A DNA stretch of 64,000 bases. Source: Ophioceras dolichostomum (Eukaryota > Ascomycota > Sordariomycetes > Magnaporthales > Ophioceraceae). Location of the stretch: contig PYST01000130.1 of assembly GCA_003049485.1 (NCBI GenBank), positions 35,521 to 99,520 of the forward strand. Reading direction: 5' to 3'. Shown piece after piece: positions 1-12,203 of the stretch. The first letter of the stretch is position 1. Every line of letters begins with the position of its first letter. A program made the position numbers and the translations under genes. The notes under the pieces are model-generated. The model saw only the letters and a program-made list of their open reading frames with translations, ran no database searches and was not told the DNA's origin.

Positions 1-623
1 TCCTGGATGCTGGTGACTCGGATATCCTGAGCGACCAGCAGGCTTAGATGCCTGGACGATGAAAGATGAAAGAGGATAATTATGGGATATAGGAGCATTT
101 GAGTCGTACGGCGTTTGGCGGCGATAGGGTCCACTTCCATCTGGGGCAAAACAAAACAGCAATACGGATTTGGGTTACAGACAAGAGCTCAAGTGCTGAG
201 CGTTGTGTCATTTTTTGCGATACCACTGCGTCGGGAGGGATTCTTGCGCCTTTGGGCGAGCCAAGCGTAGTGTAAACTATTGGCTTCATCTCCCAAGACA
301 TCACTCTCCGTCCACTGTCCGGTCTCATGAAACTACCTACCTAGCGACCCAATTGCATCCATCTCATCTCCTTCCGGCCTCCTGCCATGCAACAAATGGG
401 TGCATGAGGATATCCCGGTGCAAGAAACACGGCCAGCCTCGTGGGGGGGTGCCAACTACGAGGACGGTGGCTTTACTGCTCAGGCCACCAAAAGACCGGT
501 TCGGGCGTATCGGGAACATTGTCTGGCTTCACAGAAAGTATCCCTCACGCTCTCGTGGAATTCAATCTTCTAGGCTCGCCAGCATGTGCATGATCAACGA
601 TCTCCCTCTATTATATCTTCACA
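1..623. other. Intergenic / window edge
   Basis: No convincing gene is visible. Open frames are short, start at non-ATG codons or have no family resemblance. This stretch would be the upstream region of the broken phosphotransferase gene that starts at 624. Confidence 0.5.
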
Positions 624-1589
624 ATGAACCCTTACGTAACGAGCCCAGATAACATTCCCGCGACTGATCTTCATGCGGACGTGCCGTTATACGGCCGGTA
701 CTCACCGAGTGAGGACGATTTTCAGGTTGATCCTCAGCACGTCAACACCCAATCTGCAGACTCTCTGCGATACTGGGCGTCAGTGCTTGACCTTTGCGCC
801 GAGTCCGTCAGAATCTACCCGGCCGATGAAAGTGGCCGCGATGTGTTTGCGCTTGGCCATATCATCAAGTCAAGCCACCTACAAAAAACAGGGGATGGCC
901 AACGGGAGCCTGAGATCGGCTTCTCGTATGCTGATGCCAACGAACTTGAGGCCGTTGCTATCGCCAAGCGAGCCCTGAAAGATGTCTCCGTGCCAGAGAT
1001 TTACTTTGCCGGCAGGGTAGGTGTTTTCTCGATTCTCGTACTACTTATACCACTCAACTCTTGTCTCTGCCACTCACATCGCTCTCTATCCAGATTGATG
1101 ACCGTCAAGTGCTGGTCCAAGAAAGAATCCCAGGCGTTGGCCTGAACGTCGCATGGCCATACCTATCGCTGGGTCAAAAGGAATTCTTCAAAAAGCAGGC
1201 ACGAGAGATACTTCGACAGCTGCACTGTATCAAGCCAACCGACGGACGTCGTACAGGATCTGAATATCCTCGCCAACGGACGAATCCGTCCGTCCGCTAG
1301 AAGGAGATATCCTCTTCTCATCAGACCGCGATGGCGACCGGGGGCCGGACCTGGGGTTCATGCACAACGACTTCCCCAGTCCAACTGCATAGTCGACAAC
1401 GACGGGGTTGTAGGGCTCGTCAACTGGGAAATGGCCGGCTTCTTCGGCTGGGAGGCGGTAGGTGAAGTCCACCGGAGGCTTAGAACACCTCAAAGGGAGC
1501 ATTTTGCCAGCGCAAATGTGGGCGAGGAGAAACTTGAGGACATTATGTGGTGGAACGATCTCTATGACGATGGTATGCCCGAACTTTGA
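624..1589 (+). pseudogene. Fungal APH-type phosphotransferase, broken by frameshifts
   Basis: Remnant of a fungal aminoglycoside/choline-kinase-like (APH family) phosphotransferase. The ATG at 624 opens an intact first exon (624-1016, 131 codons). A 77-nt intron (1017-1093, GTAGGT...CAG) follows, and exon 2 runs well at first (motifs VLVQERIPGVGL and AREILRQLH). The frame then breaks at least three times. Near 1243-1248 it shifts to the frame reading DLNILANGRI. At 1285-1296 a tripled tccg moves it to LEGDIL and the catalytic-loop motif HND (1363-1371). Near 1373-1377 a missing base moves it to SNCIVDND, then VNWEMAGFFGW and EKLEDIMWWNDLYDD. The metal-binding Asp of the usual DWE motif is Asn here. 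No splice sites explain the shifts. The last frame stops at 1587-1589, inside a 30-bp tandem repeat. The substrate of these fungal APH proteins is unknown. I treat this as a pseudogene; clustered sequencing errors are the alternative. Confidence 0.75.
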
Positions 1590-1700
1590 GAGAGGTATCT
1601 CTTGCTCGCCGAACTTTGAGAGAGGTATCTCTTGCTCGCCGAACTTTGAGAGAGGTATCTCTTGCTCGCCGAACTTTGAGAGAGGTATCTCTTGCTCGGA
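1581..1700. repeat. Four tandem copies of a 30-bp unit
   Basis: Copies lie at 1581-1610, 1611-1640, 1641-1670 and 1671-1700, each beginning gaactttgagagagg. The first three are identical and the last differs only in its final bases. The unit is ten codons long, so phase is kept. In the phosphotransferase frame each copy begins E-L-stop. There are no spacers, so this is not a CRISPR array. It is a recent in-phase expansion at the 3' end of the broken gene. Confidence 0.95.
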
Positions 1701-1787
1701 ATCAAGCCCCGACGATCGCAACGCAGTGGGAGTAAAGAGGGCGTTATTAAGGGCACTCTGAAGTCGAAGCACAAGAGTGCGATCAGG

Positions 1788-1932
1788 GCCTGCAATGTAA
1801 TGTAATGTATTGTATTTTGTATTGTATTTCTGACCTATCTGCGTGTGCTGTGCGTGGTATTATACCGTACGCGGCAGGTAACGCGGTTCCAGATATAATA
1901 CAAAACACACTACAATACATTACATTGCAGGC
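1788..1932. mobile_element. MITE-like inverted-repeat element, copy 1
   Basis: A 145-bp A/T-rich element whose ends are inverted copies: gcctgcaatgtaatg at the left and its complement at the right. Pairing continues inward (tgtattgta..., ttttgtatt...) with a 5-bp extra taatg on the left arm. No coding capacity. A related copy lies at 51532-51631; the two share the internal stretches gtattgtattt(c/t), gacctat and gcgtgtgct. That makes a dispersed non-autonomous transposon family the likely explanation. Target-site duplications are not clear. Confidence 0.75.
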
Positions 1933-3890
1933 TCCGAGTGCGATATGTCGCGGGCAGGGCGAACATGTGATAGGGGGCGGCCCCGATTGCCAAAGACGGA
2001 AGAGGTACTGAGGAGAGCAGATGCAAGACCAGATGAAATATTTCACTTGCAACAGCCAAGAGCGCGCACAGAAGTGGACGAGGAATGACAGCGAGCGAAG
2101 TAGTATAGCCGAGTAAACCGAGTCAACCGAGTCTCGTGGACGCATATTCCGTATCTCGAAATGCAATTGTGCGTAACCCAAGATCGCCAGGATGGCCTTT
2201 CGCTGTTCTTCGCTGTGCCTTCGCGCATGAATGACCAAATTGCCACAATCAAAAGCTTTTCCCTGAGCTCCGCGAACCTCTCTGGATGGGGCCGGATATG
2301 GGTGGAAATCACGGCCAACGGGGCATGCTCACTGAGAAGGGAAGGTGGAAGGAACTGGAAGGAGCCCAGAAGCCGAAAGCCTAACGTACCGACCGCTGAA
2401 TGTACCTGGGTCCTTGGCGTACGAAAGCGAGGCAAAACAGGTACTGCTGGCGAAAGTTTAGATAGCAGTGGCTGGCTGCCCTGGCTGCCCACATCCCTCC
2501 CGCCGCGTGGTTCCTTGCCAGAAACGGGCCGGAGCCTCGGGCAAAGAGTGCAGTAACCTGCCAAAAAAGCCGTATTTTTTTTTTTGCTGGGATTTTCCAT
2601 CATCCAACCATTTCATCATGTAACCAGGCTCGGCCAGCATGATGCTAGCATGGATGGATGTACATCCGTTTCAACAAATCCCCGACGTGCATCAAAATAT
2701 TCTTCTACGAGTGACATGACGCGAACACGCTTTTTCGTTAAATACAGAGTGTTTTAGAAGTTCCAACCATCAAGCTTTCCCATCAGCATCATCATCTATC
2801 GTCATCTCTGTCCAGGCTCTTTCGGCAGCAATCCATAATAATAGTGTAGAGAGGGGTTCAGTGCGCACCAACGAAGCGTGACGCCGTCCCTCTCGAGTCG
2901 CTCGATCTTTTTCGTTTATTTTTGCATTTCCTTCGGTTCACCAGGCGCTAGCGGAGGAACCGAGACATACAGCATTCCTCGGCCGGGTAGCCACAGAAGC
3001 TTTCGGCGTATCTGTGAGCTGCTGTCACGGTCTCCGGCAGGAACCTTGGCGTCGATCCGACGAATCGCGAACGAGAGCATCACAGCAGCAACACAGCATC
3101 ACAGCATACAAGGGGAAAAACCGCCAACAACAGCAAACGATCACGAAGGAAAAGCTCACCACATCGTCATCGTAGTCATCTCACAGTCACGACAGAAAAA
3201 GAGTCCACGAGCGACAACCCTAACGGCTGACAAGACATCCGGTCGGACAAATCTCACTAGCAAAGCGGCAGTGAAAGCACATATCCACGCCCAAAAACGT
3301 TTCCGCTGCTGCGCGTCACAGCCAGGGCCTCCCAGGGCTGGACGTGTGTGGCTGAGCCTCGTCAGCTAGCGGCGGCAGTCCACACCCTTGAATCCACCGG
3401 AACCCCTTTTTGGGCGCGTTTTCCCCAGAAGAAGGAGCTTGCTGGTGGTCTTGTGGTTGCGGTGTGGATTTCGCATTTTTCCTTCTCTTCTCTTCATTTG
3501 CTTTTGCAATATCTCCTTCATTGTCTTGGGTAGAATCAAGCTTTCTCTTACGATACGATCGACACCTTCGGACCCTATCTCGCTATCTCGCAAGCTTCTT
3601 GGACGGCTTTTATTCGTAACGATCTCCTCGTTCCGGCCCTCAACCGAAGCAACCAATCCAGCTCAGTTCGTCCTTTATTCGGCGCCTAGAACAACACCCA
3701 GTATCTCGAAGGCCAACACAATAGGAGGCTCGACCACGCTTTGTTTAGCGCATTCCACGAGCGGATAGAACTGCAACAGGAGGGCCCTACGTGAGGAGAG
3801 AGGGCCTCTTTTCCTTTGACGAGGCTCATACTGTATCATTTACCTACCACTCTATCCGACATCCAATAGCCTATCTGAACAATTACGACA
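1933..3890. other. Intergenic region and long 5' leader of the coiled-coil gene
   Basis: No gene with family resemblance. An 11-T run sits at 2575-2585. From about 3400 the strand becomes pyrimidine-rich (ttctcttctcttcatttgc and similar), as expected of the promoter and 5' untranslated region of the gene starting at 3891. Confidence 0.5.
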
Positions 3891-6161
3891 ATGTCGGCGA
3901 TAGCCGCAAAGAAACCCCCACCAACGGGACGAGAGGCCACCGCCTCCCCGACAGCATCTCCCTCACGCCAGACGCCTAGGGCCTCAACCCCTTCGTCCAC
4001 AGCCTCGGGCACCGGCGTGGCGCGAACACGGTCCATTCGAACAGGCACCCCCGTCTCTGCCCGCGCCGCAGCCGCCCATTCACGGAAGGAGTCGCTGCTT
4101 GCATCTGCCGCCGGCGGCAGCGGCAGGAACTCTCCCGGGCCGGGTTCGGGCGCCGGTGCTGGCTCGTCGATCGAGGCTGAGGAGGCCGCGCGCGCCGAGA
4201 CCATCGCCGTGATGGACGACCTGCGCGAGAGGCTATCCAAGGCCGAGGTCTCGTCAGAGTCCAACAAGCGCCAGGCGGAAGTCCTGCAGGCCCGGCTGGA
4301 CGAGGCGCTCGCTGACCACGCAAAACTGGAAGAGAGGGTACACGAGCAGGAAGAGCAGATCGAGGCCCTCCAGAACTCGAAGCGCGAGGCCGCTAGGCAG
4401 ATCAGGGAGATGGAGACCATCTACGAGGCTGAGCGCAGCTCCATGGTCAAGGAAAAGGAAGAGATGTCCAACCGGGAGGAGGAAATGCAGACCGTCATCC
4501 AGAGGTTGAAGGACAGCCTCGCGCAACGGACGAATGGCGAGGAAGACGGCCGGCCATCGAGGCAAAGTGAGTCTAGGAATCTCTCCTTTTACCCTTTGCT
4601 TCGCTTCTTCGATATACATAGTCCCCTATCTACGGCCACATGCGTGAAGACACCGTCACTAACATATGCGATTTCAACCTCAGCGAACAACAACTCGCCC
4701 AGTGTAGATGGCGGGTTCGCCCCTCCAGCATCACTCCACCGCAGCGATTCGCGTAACAACTCGAAGATACTGCTCCAGAAGGATAAGCTGATCGAATCGT
4801 TGCGCCTGGAACTTGCCGAGGCCCAGATCAAGCTGGTCGAGTCCGAGAACCAAGGTGGCGGGCGACTCCAGGAGGTGGAACGGCTGCTGATGGAGACACG
4901 CATGGCCAATGCCCGTCTGCTGGAGGACAACGAGAGCTACCAGCTGCTGCTGCAGGAGAGGACCCTCAACGGCGACTTTGGAAAGAGCGACTTTAGCTAC
5001 ATGGGTGGTGGTAGTAGCAGCGGCGGCGGCGGCGGCGGCGGCGGCGCCAATCAGGACGCCCTTGCCGCGCTCGAGGGCCGTCCGAGCGGCGGCAGCAGCG
5101 GCGGCAGGCCATCGTCCACCGGGGCCGCCGCAGCAAGCACGAGCCTGGCAGACGAGCTGTCGGACGCGCACGACGCCGAGGCGGAAAACAACCACCGACG
5201 GCTGGAGGCGGAGCTTCGTTCGGCTAAGGACCAGAACAAAGCCCTGACCCTCTACATCAACAAGATCATCGAGCGCCTCCTCCAGCACCAGGACTTCGAG
5301 TCCATCCTCGACACGTCCAGCGACTTCAAGCCCACGGGCGGCGCGGCGAACACGAACAAGGAGCTGCCCCCGCCGCCACCACAGCAGCCGTCGATGCTCC
5401 AGCGCGTGCGCTCCATGGCCGCGGGCGCCGGCAGCGCCGGCAACAGGGCCCCGCGCCCAAGGCCAATGACCTTCATGCCGAGCCCGACGCCGTCCGCGCA
5501 CGTCAACCCGGAGACGGCGCCCAGCATCCCCATCGGCCTGACGCGCAACACGTCCGTCCGCAGGGGGGCCGGACGTCCCATGTCAGAGCAGTTCACGGGC
5601 GGCAGCGTCGTGAACCAGATGTACCGCGGCGCCGACGGGCGGGGTCCGCTCATCTCGCCGACCCTCCGCGGCGCGCAGACCTTCTTCGAAGGCCACAGCA
5701 GCAGCAGCCGCTCTCCTTCCGGCAACCAAGCCGCCCACCACCACAACAGCCAACAACCACATTCGGGAGGAGGTGGCGCTGGTGGTGCGGTCCCGCTGTC
5801 GACGTCGGGCAACTTCCCGGGGATGCGCAGCGAGACCTCGTCCACCAGCGGCGACAGCGTGCGGCAGGGCAGCGTCAGCGACGTGACCACCCCGCCGAGC
5901 CACAGCCCTCCCCGTGGAGGAGGAGGTGCCGAGAAAAGCACGATGACGTTCGCGGGAGGGAACAAGCCACGGCCCCTCAGGCTCGTGCAGGAGAACCCGG
6001 ACGTGAAGGCCGCTGAGACGGCGAACAAGCGCGCCAGCTGGTTCGGCTGGGCTATGGGCGCCGCCGCTGGGGCTGGTGCTAAGAAGGATGAGGGCGGGCA
6101 ACTTTCGGGTGGTGGTGGTGGTGGTGGTGGTGGACATGGGCATGACGCCATTCGGGAATGA
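3891..6161 (+). CDS. Coiled-coil protein, fungal 'M protein repeat' type
   Basis: Two exons, 3891-4566 and 4684-6161, give 717 residues. The 117-nt intron (4567-4683, GTGAGT...CAG with a cactaac branch site) is a multiple of three and has no in-frame stop. The product begins with a Ser/Thr/Pro-rich basic segment. It then has three coiled-coil blocks: about 94-214 (EEQIEALQNSKREA, VIQRLKDSLAQR), 250-318 (KDKLIESLRLELAEAQIKL, EVERLLMETR) and 379-430 (RLEAELRSAKDQNKALTLY, INKIIERLLQH). The long C-terminal tail is disordered, with poly-Gly, poly-Pro and His tracts. The arrangement recalls a conserved Pezizomycotina family annotated as 'M protein repeat protein', which I recognise only moderately well. 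No catalytic domain, signal peptide or membrane segment is visible. A cytoskeletal or scaffold role is inference from the coiled coils. The start ATG lies in a typical context (gacaATGtcg). Confidence 0.85.
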   Translation: MSAIAAKKPPPTGREATASPTASPSRQTPRASTPSSTASGTGVARTRSIRTGTPVSARAAAAHSRKESLLASAAGGSGRNSPGPGSGAGAGSSIEAEEAARAETIAVMDDLRERLSKAEVSSESNKRQAEVLQARLDEALADHAKLEERVHEQEEQIEALQNSKREAARQIREMETIYEAERSSMVKEKEEMSNREEEMQTVIQRLKDSLAQRTNGEEDGRPSRQSESRNLSFYPLLRFFDIHSPLSTATCVKTPSLTYAISTSANNNSPSVDGGFAPPASLHRSDSRNNSKILLQKDKLIESLRLELAEAQIKLVESENQGGGRLQEVERLLMETRMANARLLEDNESYQLLLQERTLNGDFGKSDFSYMGGGSSSGGGGGGGGANQDALAALEGRPSGGSSGGRPSSTGAAAASTSLADELSDAHDAEAENNHRRLEAELRSAKDQNKALTLYINKIIERLLQHQDFESILDTSSDFKPTGGAANTNKELPPPPPQQPSMLQRVRSMAAGAGSAGNRAPRPRPMTFMPSPTPSAHVNPETAPSIPIGLTRNTSVRRGAGRPMSEQFTGGSVVNQMYRGADGRGPLISPTLRGAQTFFEGHSSSSRSPSGNQAAHHHNSQQPHSGGGGAGGAVPLSTSGNFPGMRSETSSTSGDSVRQGSVSDVTTPPSHSPPRGGGGAEKSTMTFAGGNKPRPLRLVQENPDVKAAETANKRASWFGWAMGAAAGAGAKKDEGGQLSGGGGGGGGGHGHDAIRE

Positions 6162-9100
6162 TTGGATGCTTATACGAAACGAACCAAGAACAAAAATATG
6201 ATATGAGGGACTTTCGGTGTACTGTTTGTTGGTGGTGGCTTTCTCCCTGGGAGTTTTCTTTGCATACACACACTCACACAAGCACGCACATTGTCTTCGC
6301 CATGGATTTGGACAACAACACTCTGTTCCGTCACCTATCTACCTACCCATTAATCTTACTCCCCCGTTTTTTCGTTTTTCCTCCTTTCTCTCTTATAGAC
6401 TGAAACGAAACGATCGCACACGTTTTTCTGTTTAACGGACACAGGGTGGCAGGGTACTGGGGAAAGGATATGGATGATCTGGCCAGGTAGCTGCCTACCT
6501 AGGTAGGAAGGTACCTACCTACCTCACTGCCTCTGGCTGAGTTTTGCTGCTACCCAGTCCACGAAATTGGATCACAGAGGTATACGAGGGGTTATAACGA
6601 CCAGGGCGTCAAGAGCGGGTGGGAGGAAGCAAAGATGGCTACGAGCTGCCTAGCATATTGGCAGAGCCGAGATTCCCTTTGTCTTTTTGTCCTCGCGTTT
6701 ACTTTTCTTCCACCCACCCCTGACTCTCCCTGCATGCACATTGGGTTAGGATGTATAATGGATACATACTAGGGGGAGCAGGACGGCAAACGTTTGTTTT
6801 TTGGTAAACGGCACCCTGAGGACGAAGGGTTCTGGCTGGGTGAGGGTGACGGCGAAGATATTTGCACAATAGGTTGACCGGACCCAATTAGAAGACTATC
6901 GATGAACGAAACGACGGGCATCTATCTACATCACCTACTTAGTGGTTCTTGCTCTTGCTCTGGCTCCGCTCCGGTTCTGCCCCTGGCGCTCTGGACGGCG
7001 GAGTGGAGTAGACTACGTTGCTTGAGCGTATCTCTGCTTCCGGCGCATTTTGTTCTTGTCTAGGTACCTAGGTGCCCGTGTACATGGAGACGTCTCCTGT
7101 CGCTTGGAAGCCTTCAGATGAGTAACACGAGCATACTCCTGGCAACTGGCCTCTCAGGCATGTTTTTTTTTTCCCACGGTGGCATAACGGGCCGCGGTGA
7201 ATCGAATCCTAGGGAATCGTGTCCAACCTGGCCGCAACAACACACTAAGCGACCTTCCCTTTGGCTACATGGACGCGAATAGGACGAAGTCAGCTTAGAT
7301 GTTTGGATGAGGATAAGCGGGATGGCTGGCTTCTGGCTCCCATCTGGTTAAACTACATCCGGCCGTACCTGATACACATCCCAATGAGACTATTCCGAAG
7401 AGGGATGGCATCCGGCCGAAATCTTTCCTCATATGTCGCATCATCCACGTTGAACTTACCTCTTTACCGGCTGAGTGGGAAGGTTGTAGAAAACGTCCTG
7501 GTTGATATATCGGCCAACTTCACGAAAAGGGTGGCCACTTATTACTGGCCCACGAACGGTTCATGGGTCCGCACGATAGAGAGAATCCTGGGACAAAACA
7601 ACAACAAGCCATTTCTCCCCCTTGCTCGCCTTGTTTCCTCATCACCATCATCCTCCTCTATCCAGAAATCCTGCTTCATGTCCCAGAGTCGCGGCTCTGC
7701 GGGAGAGTCAAAGGGAGCACGGTCCCTCCCCCCAGCCTAGCCGAGCCCGCTCTCACCATCCTGCCGGTGCTAAGCATGGTCTGGTGGCTGGCCGGCCGGC
7801 CGGCCGGGGCCGGGATGAGAGGATCGCTTTCCTTGTTCCTGGCCGCCGTCGGAGTTCGGGGTCGTCCCATTCTACGCTCGCCTTTCGTGTTGGAGGAGGA
7901 GGAGGAGGAGGAGAAAAGGGGAGGCCATGGTACCGTTTTGTGGTGCTGGATGCTGGCCGGTTTGGAATCTTGCGTGCGCGTAGCAAGCAGGTATCGTACC
8001 AACGCCCCTACTTCCGAACGAACGGACGAGAGAGACAATTACCTGACCTACTAGGCCCTGAAGCCGGCCTTGGTACACATCGCGCAATATTCCAGTGCTT
8101 TTTGTACATATATATCGATCATCATGACTGAGTTTGGGTCCGCCCACACGCGCGTCCACGCCCACGTGGGGGTCCGTCGATGATATATACGCCGCACGCG
8201 CGGTTCTGGTGGTTTGTATGGTCGGATGAGCATACCTAGCTTGGTCGCTTGCTACAGCCTAGAGGCGAACGTCGTGACACAGTGGCGAGGCTAATCTTTT
8301 TATCTCTTTCTTCCTTCTCTCTTTCTTGGTATGGTTCCAACTGCAGCATGCAAAGCCAGAAAGGGTTCATATTCCCCGCCAAGGCGCGTTGGGCCTATGG
8401 AAATCGGGTTCCTGCGCATATGATCCATCCCGGCGCAGCATCGAACAGCACATGCATGTTCGTTGACATGTCGTCCACACACGCAGCAAGGAAGGGGGTA
8501 ATGGTGTGAGGGATGGGTCACAGGATCGAGAGTTGTGGCGGGTAGGGAGAGTGTGCGTGTGTGCCGCAGTGCCCGTCAAGCTCGCTTCTCTGACTGATGT
8601 TTTTTTGCGGTGTTCTGGCTCTCAAGTCTTTTTTTTTTTTTTTTTTTTTTGATTTTGACTGTGCCGTTGTCGTCCGGCGCCTCTAGTTCTCAGGTAGAGC
8701 GAAGGGAGAAACGGGCATAATCTTTAGCATTCCTTGCATTGATCAGTAAGTCACTGGTCGGGTCAGGTGGGATGGGTGGCGGCCAACACCACCAGCACTG
8801 ATATCTCTTCCCTTTCGGGAAACCGACTGACTGTCTCCAGCATATTTCGCCCATTCGGGGTTGAGTGATGATTGATGATGAGTGCTGGAGTGGTCTCAAC
8901 CACGTGTCACACTGCTGTTGGCAACCAAGGGCGTCAGTGGATCAAGAATCATCTCGCGGGGGACCACCAGGGATCTGGAGTCCTGAACGTTGCCTTTCTG
9001 ACCGCCGAAGTTCCGGAGTCTTGTTATCCCCCGCTGTTACACTGGCGACTTTTCAGTTGTATTCCAATTATTAATGACTTTTTTTATCCTGTTAGTTCCT

Positions 9101-12100
9101 TTTGTGCGAACGATCATGGCCAGCAGTCACGGCCCCCCGTGTGCAGTGTATTCCTTCTGACTGGGATAAACTCGTCACCGACACAACACACACGCACACA
9201 CACACAGACCACATGCGGGAGACCTAACGGGATGCCGCGTCGGGTTCTTGGTTCCCCCTTCCCTTTCCGGTGTCGAGCTGTGAGAATTCCGTATTACGAA
9301 TTGGTCAGCACAGGTCGGGTTTGGCCGCTGGTGCGAGCCGTACCGGCCGTCAAACTGACGTCGATCCCGAACAGGCGAGCACAAGAGTCAAAGCGCTGTG
9401 CCATCTGTCCCCGGGGTTGACACGAGTTTGACGGTGCGATGTGATATGACCGAGGGCGCCCGTGAATGGAGGGCTCCAGAGAGAAGAAAGACCTCTTCCG
9501 GGCGATGAACTCGAACTGGAAATTGCCGTGTGTCGGATGGATGGGCCCGTAGACCGGCCACCAGCCGAGGAAGTACGAAACCAAAAAGGGAACAAATTGT
9601 TGAGAGTCCTTCATCTTCGCCCCTTTTTTTGCCTCTTCGCCTCCTCAGTCAGGGCTCGCTCATGAGGACTCATCAGGACTCCAGGTAATAAGTGATGAGT
9701 GAATTCTGGTGCACACCCTTCCCATCCGTTGCCCACTTGTCCGTTCCTGAGAGGCTGAGCATGGAGCCGGGACTGGTGGAACCACCCCTGTGAGACGATT
9801 TGTGCGGGTGGGCACAGTTTCCAAAAAAGAAACTGAGGGAGCACAACTGGCACTGTTCCTTTTTTTTTCCTTTTTCCCCCCCTTCCTGACGCGTCTCCCA
9901 TTTTCTTGGGACCACCACTAATATACCTATTGGTAGGGTTTGTTTTTTGTTTCGGATCACTAAGATTTGCTCAGGCCAACAAGAGCTCGAGACGCGAAAT
10001 AGCTTGTAAAGTCGGCAGAGAAATCGTCCATAGAATCCAGAGAATTGTTCTCTTCGTTCCATTTCGAGATTTTCCCCGCGGAACCGACCCGGCGTCTCCC
10101 CCTGGTTGGCGTTGGATTGCCGATGACAAAAGGTGGGGTATGCTCCCTCGCCGATGGACCAAAACTCCACGCAGGGAAGATGGAAAAGCGATGAGGGAGT
10201 CCGCCCCGATGCAGAACCGTTTACGGAATATTTTATGACCCCAAGGAGATCGACTTGGGAGTAACGGTGAGGGAACATCGTGAGATACTTCAAACACGTG
10301 GCACACCCGCGAGACATTTGTTGTTGGATGAGTGTCCCCGAAGTACACCTCAAGTACCCTCGCCTCTTCGATTATGTTCTGCCTCACAATCTCGCCACCA
10401 TGGTCGATGGGTGATGCTCTTCCGCGAATGGCAGAGCTGGAAGCGGTCAAGTGAGCACGTGTGCCAGCGAACTATCCTGCAGTGTCTGCACGTACCATTG
10501 CAGGTGCCAGCGTGAATGTGCACTGGCGCTGGCTGAAGTTGACCCGTGGAGAACAGGTGAAATGAGGATGAGAATTTGGCATGTTCATCTCGGTGCCCGT
10601 GGGTGGCCATCGAAACGCGTCAGGTGATAGAGAGCAGTCCTTTCCTGGCTGCGAGAGAACGGGGAACACGAAGGGAAACATGATAGCTTCGATGATGCCG
10701 TCAGTGAGGTCCACCCTCTTTCCAGGTTGGCCTGGCCTCCACGAACAGACAAGTTGCACAGGCTGCCTGGAGCAACGAAGCACTTGAACTGTAACTGTGC
10801 GCTTGACTGCTCTAGGACTGGTCTGGAGCAAAACAAGGAGCTCGTTAACTGTAGAAAAAAAGATACGTAGAATTAAAAATTATTCCAGAAAGTCATCAGC
10901 GGCGATAGTCGTAGTCAAAATACCTGCTGTGGGATTGATTTTCTTTCATCAATCGATTCTTTGGATTGGTCTCGGCCGCATTTTAGAAATCGCACGGGTT
11001 TGCCACATTATTTCCAACGCTCCAGAGATTCTCAGGCGAGAATCTTTGCCTGTTCCTGGGCGCCGGCCGTGCTCAAGCTCTGTGCGAAGTTCCAGTCCTT
11101 CTCCTCGGGAACGAACCCCTGCTCAGCCGCCCGCCCTTGCTGGGCTCCTCTTAGCTCAGACAACATAGAACTTTTTCGAGTGAGAATCTGGACTGAGGGT
11201 TTTAGGTGCACGACAGCTCTCCCGAGGTCCCGCCTGGCGCCCCAACAACAAAACAACAGTGTGCTCCTCCCCCAAAAACCGCCCTGTCCTGCTGCTTCAA
11301 GTTGCTGGTGCACACCACCTTTTGGTCTATTCTGGTGACTAGCACATGGCAAGTAACGGCACCCCCAAGCCAACTCGCGAGCTGACCTGACTTCCCAAGC
11401 CACGACATCATTAATATTTTGATCGAACCCAATCACACCCTCCTTCAGGACCGTGTTGCGACAGACTTTGCCTCGTCAAAGAGAATTCGCCCTCCCACTT
11501 ACTTCGATTCCTGTTTCCAGTCCATTTCAATCTGAGAGCACCAGCCAGTGCGTTTGCAGTTGACTTGCAGCGGATTTTGCAACTGCCAACTCCAGTGACT
11601 GGCCTCTTTGCCTGAATTCTGCTGTGGTGTCACAGACTGACGTATCCCTTCCTCCGTCCTGCGTGCGCGTTCCCCTTCGCCAGTCATCACTCACTGGACC
11701 TCGAACTCTTCGCCTGGCTGGGACGTCCCTTTTCTCCGCCGGAGTGGCCCGTTTTGGGCCGTTGGATCACAGCCTGTCGCAGCAGTAGCAGCAGTCCAGT
11801 CAGTCCGTCGTGCGCCGACCGACCGTCCACGACGACCGCTAAGCTGCTGTTGCTGTGTTTTGGCTTCTGTTGGGTGCTTGGGCGCTGGAACTTTCTCCTC
11901 GATTGACACCCCAACATCAACAACAACTGAACGCATTCCCTCCGACGAACACCCAGGGGAGCAATCCACGACCATAAGCACCTTCAACACCAACAACCTC
12001 TCGACCTTGAACCGCATCCGCCTAGCTTGTCCCTACCGACGTGCATGCGTTCCCGTCCACGATGATTCAGCCCTTAGGTCGGTCTAGTCGATTTCGAGCA

Positions 12101-12203
12101 AGTTAAGACACACCGGAGCTTTTGGAATGACGGTTGAGCCGAGCCGCCTTCATTCCTTACAAACTTTTAGACTTCGTCGACGACCACCACCCTCAAAACC
12201 ACG
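6162..12203. other. Six-kilobase noncoding region upstream of VAC7
   Basis: The largest gene-poor stretch in the window. It holds ACCT/AGGT motifs (about 6487-6525 and 7064-7072), a 22-T run (8629-8650), CA-rich tracts (6265-6290, 9182-9207) and GGCC repeats (about 7793-7808). Open frames here (for example 7563-8131, 9673-10353 and 11032-11436) lack family resemblance, start contexts and splice-linked partners. The last few hundred bases are CAACAA- and CACC-rich and look like the VAC7 leader. Confidence 0.5.
8629..8650. repeat. 22-nt poly-T tract
   Basis: An uninterrupted run of 22 T, the longest homopolymer in the window, in the middle of the 6-kb noncoding region. It may be a simple repeat or, read on the reverse strand, the A tail of a decayed retroelement. 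No element body was recognised beside it. Confidence 0.9.

Noticed and set aside
1581..1700. Direct repeats resembling a CRISPR array
   Set aside because: The 30-bp units abut with no spacers, and the genome is eukaryotic. It is a simple tandem expansion.
4731..6151. Reverse-strand frames inside the coiled-coil gene
   Set aside because: Poly-Ala/Pro translations of the Gly/Ser-rich forward strand.
7190..7215. tRNA T-arm-like sequence (gaatcgaatcc)
   Set aside because: No pairing T stem, anticodon arm or A box at a suitable distance.
9673..10353. 226-codon reverse frame in the 6-kb spacer
   Set aside because: No domain resemblance, mixed composition and no splice-linked neighbours; probably chance.
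11400..11480. Reverse-strand B-box-like gggttcgat
   Set aside because: No matching A box or cloverleaf in the flanking 80 bases.
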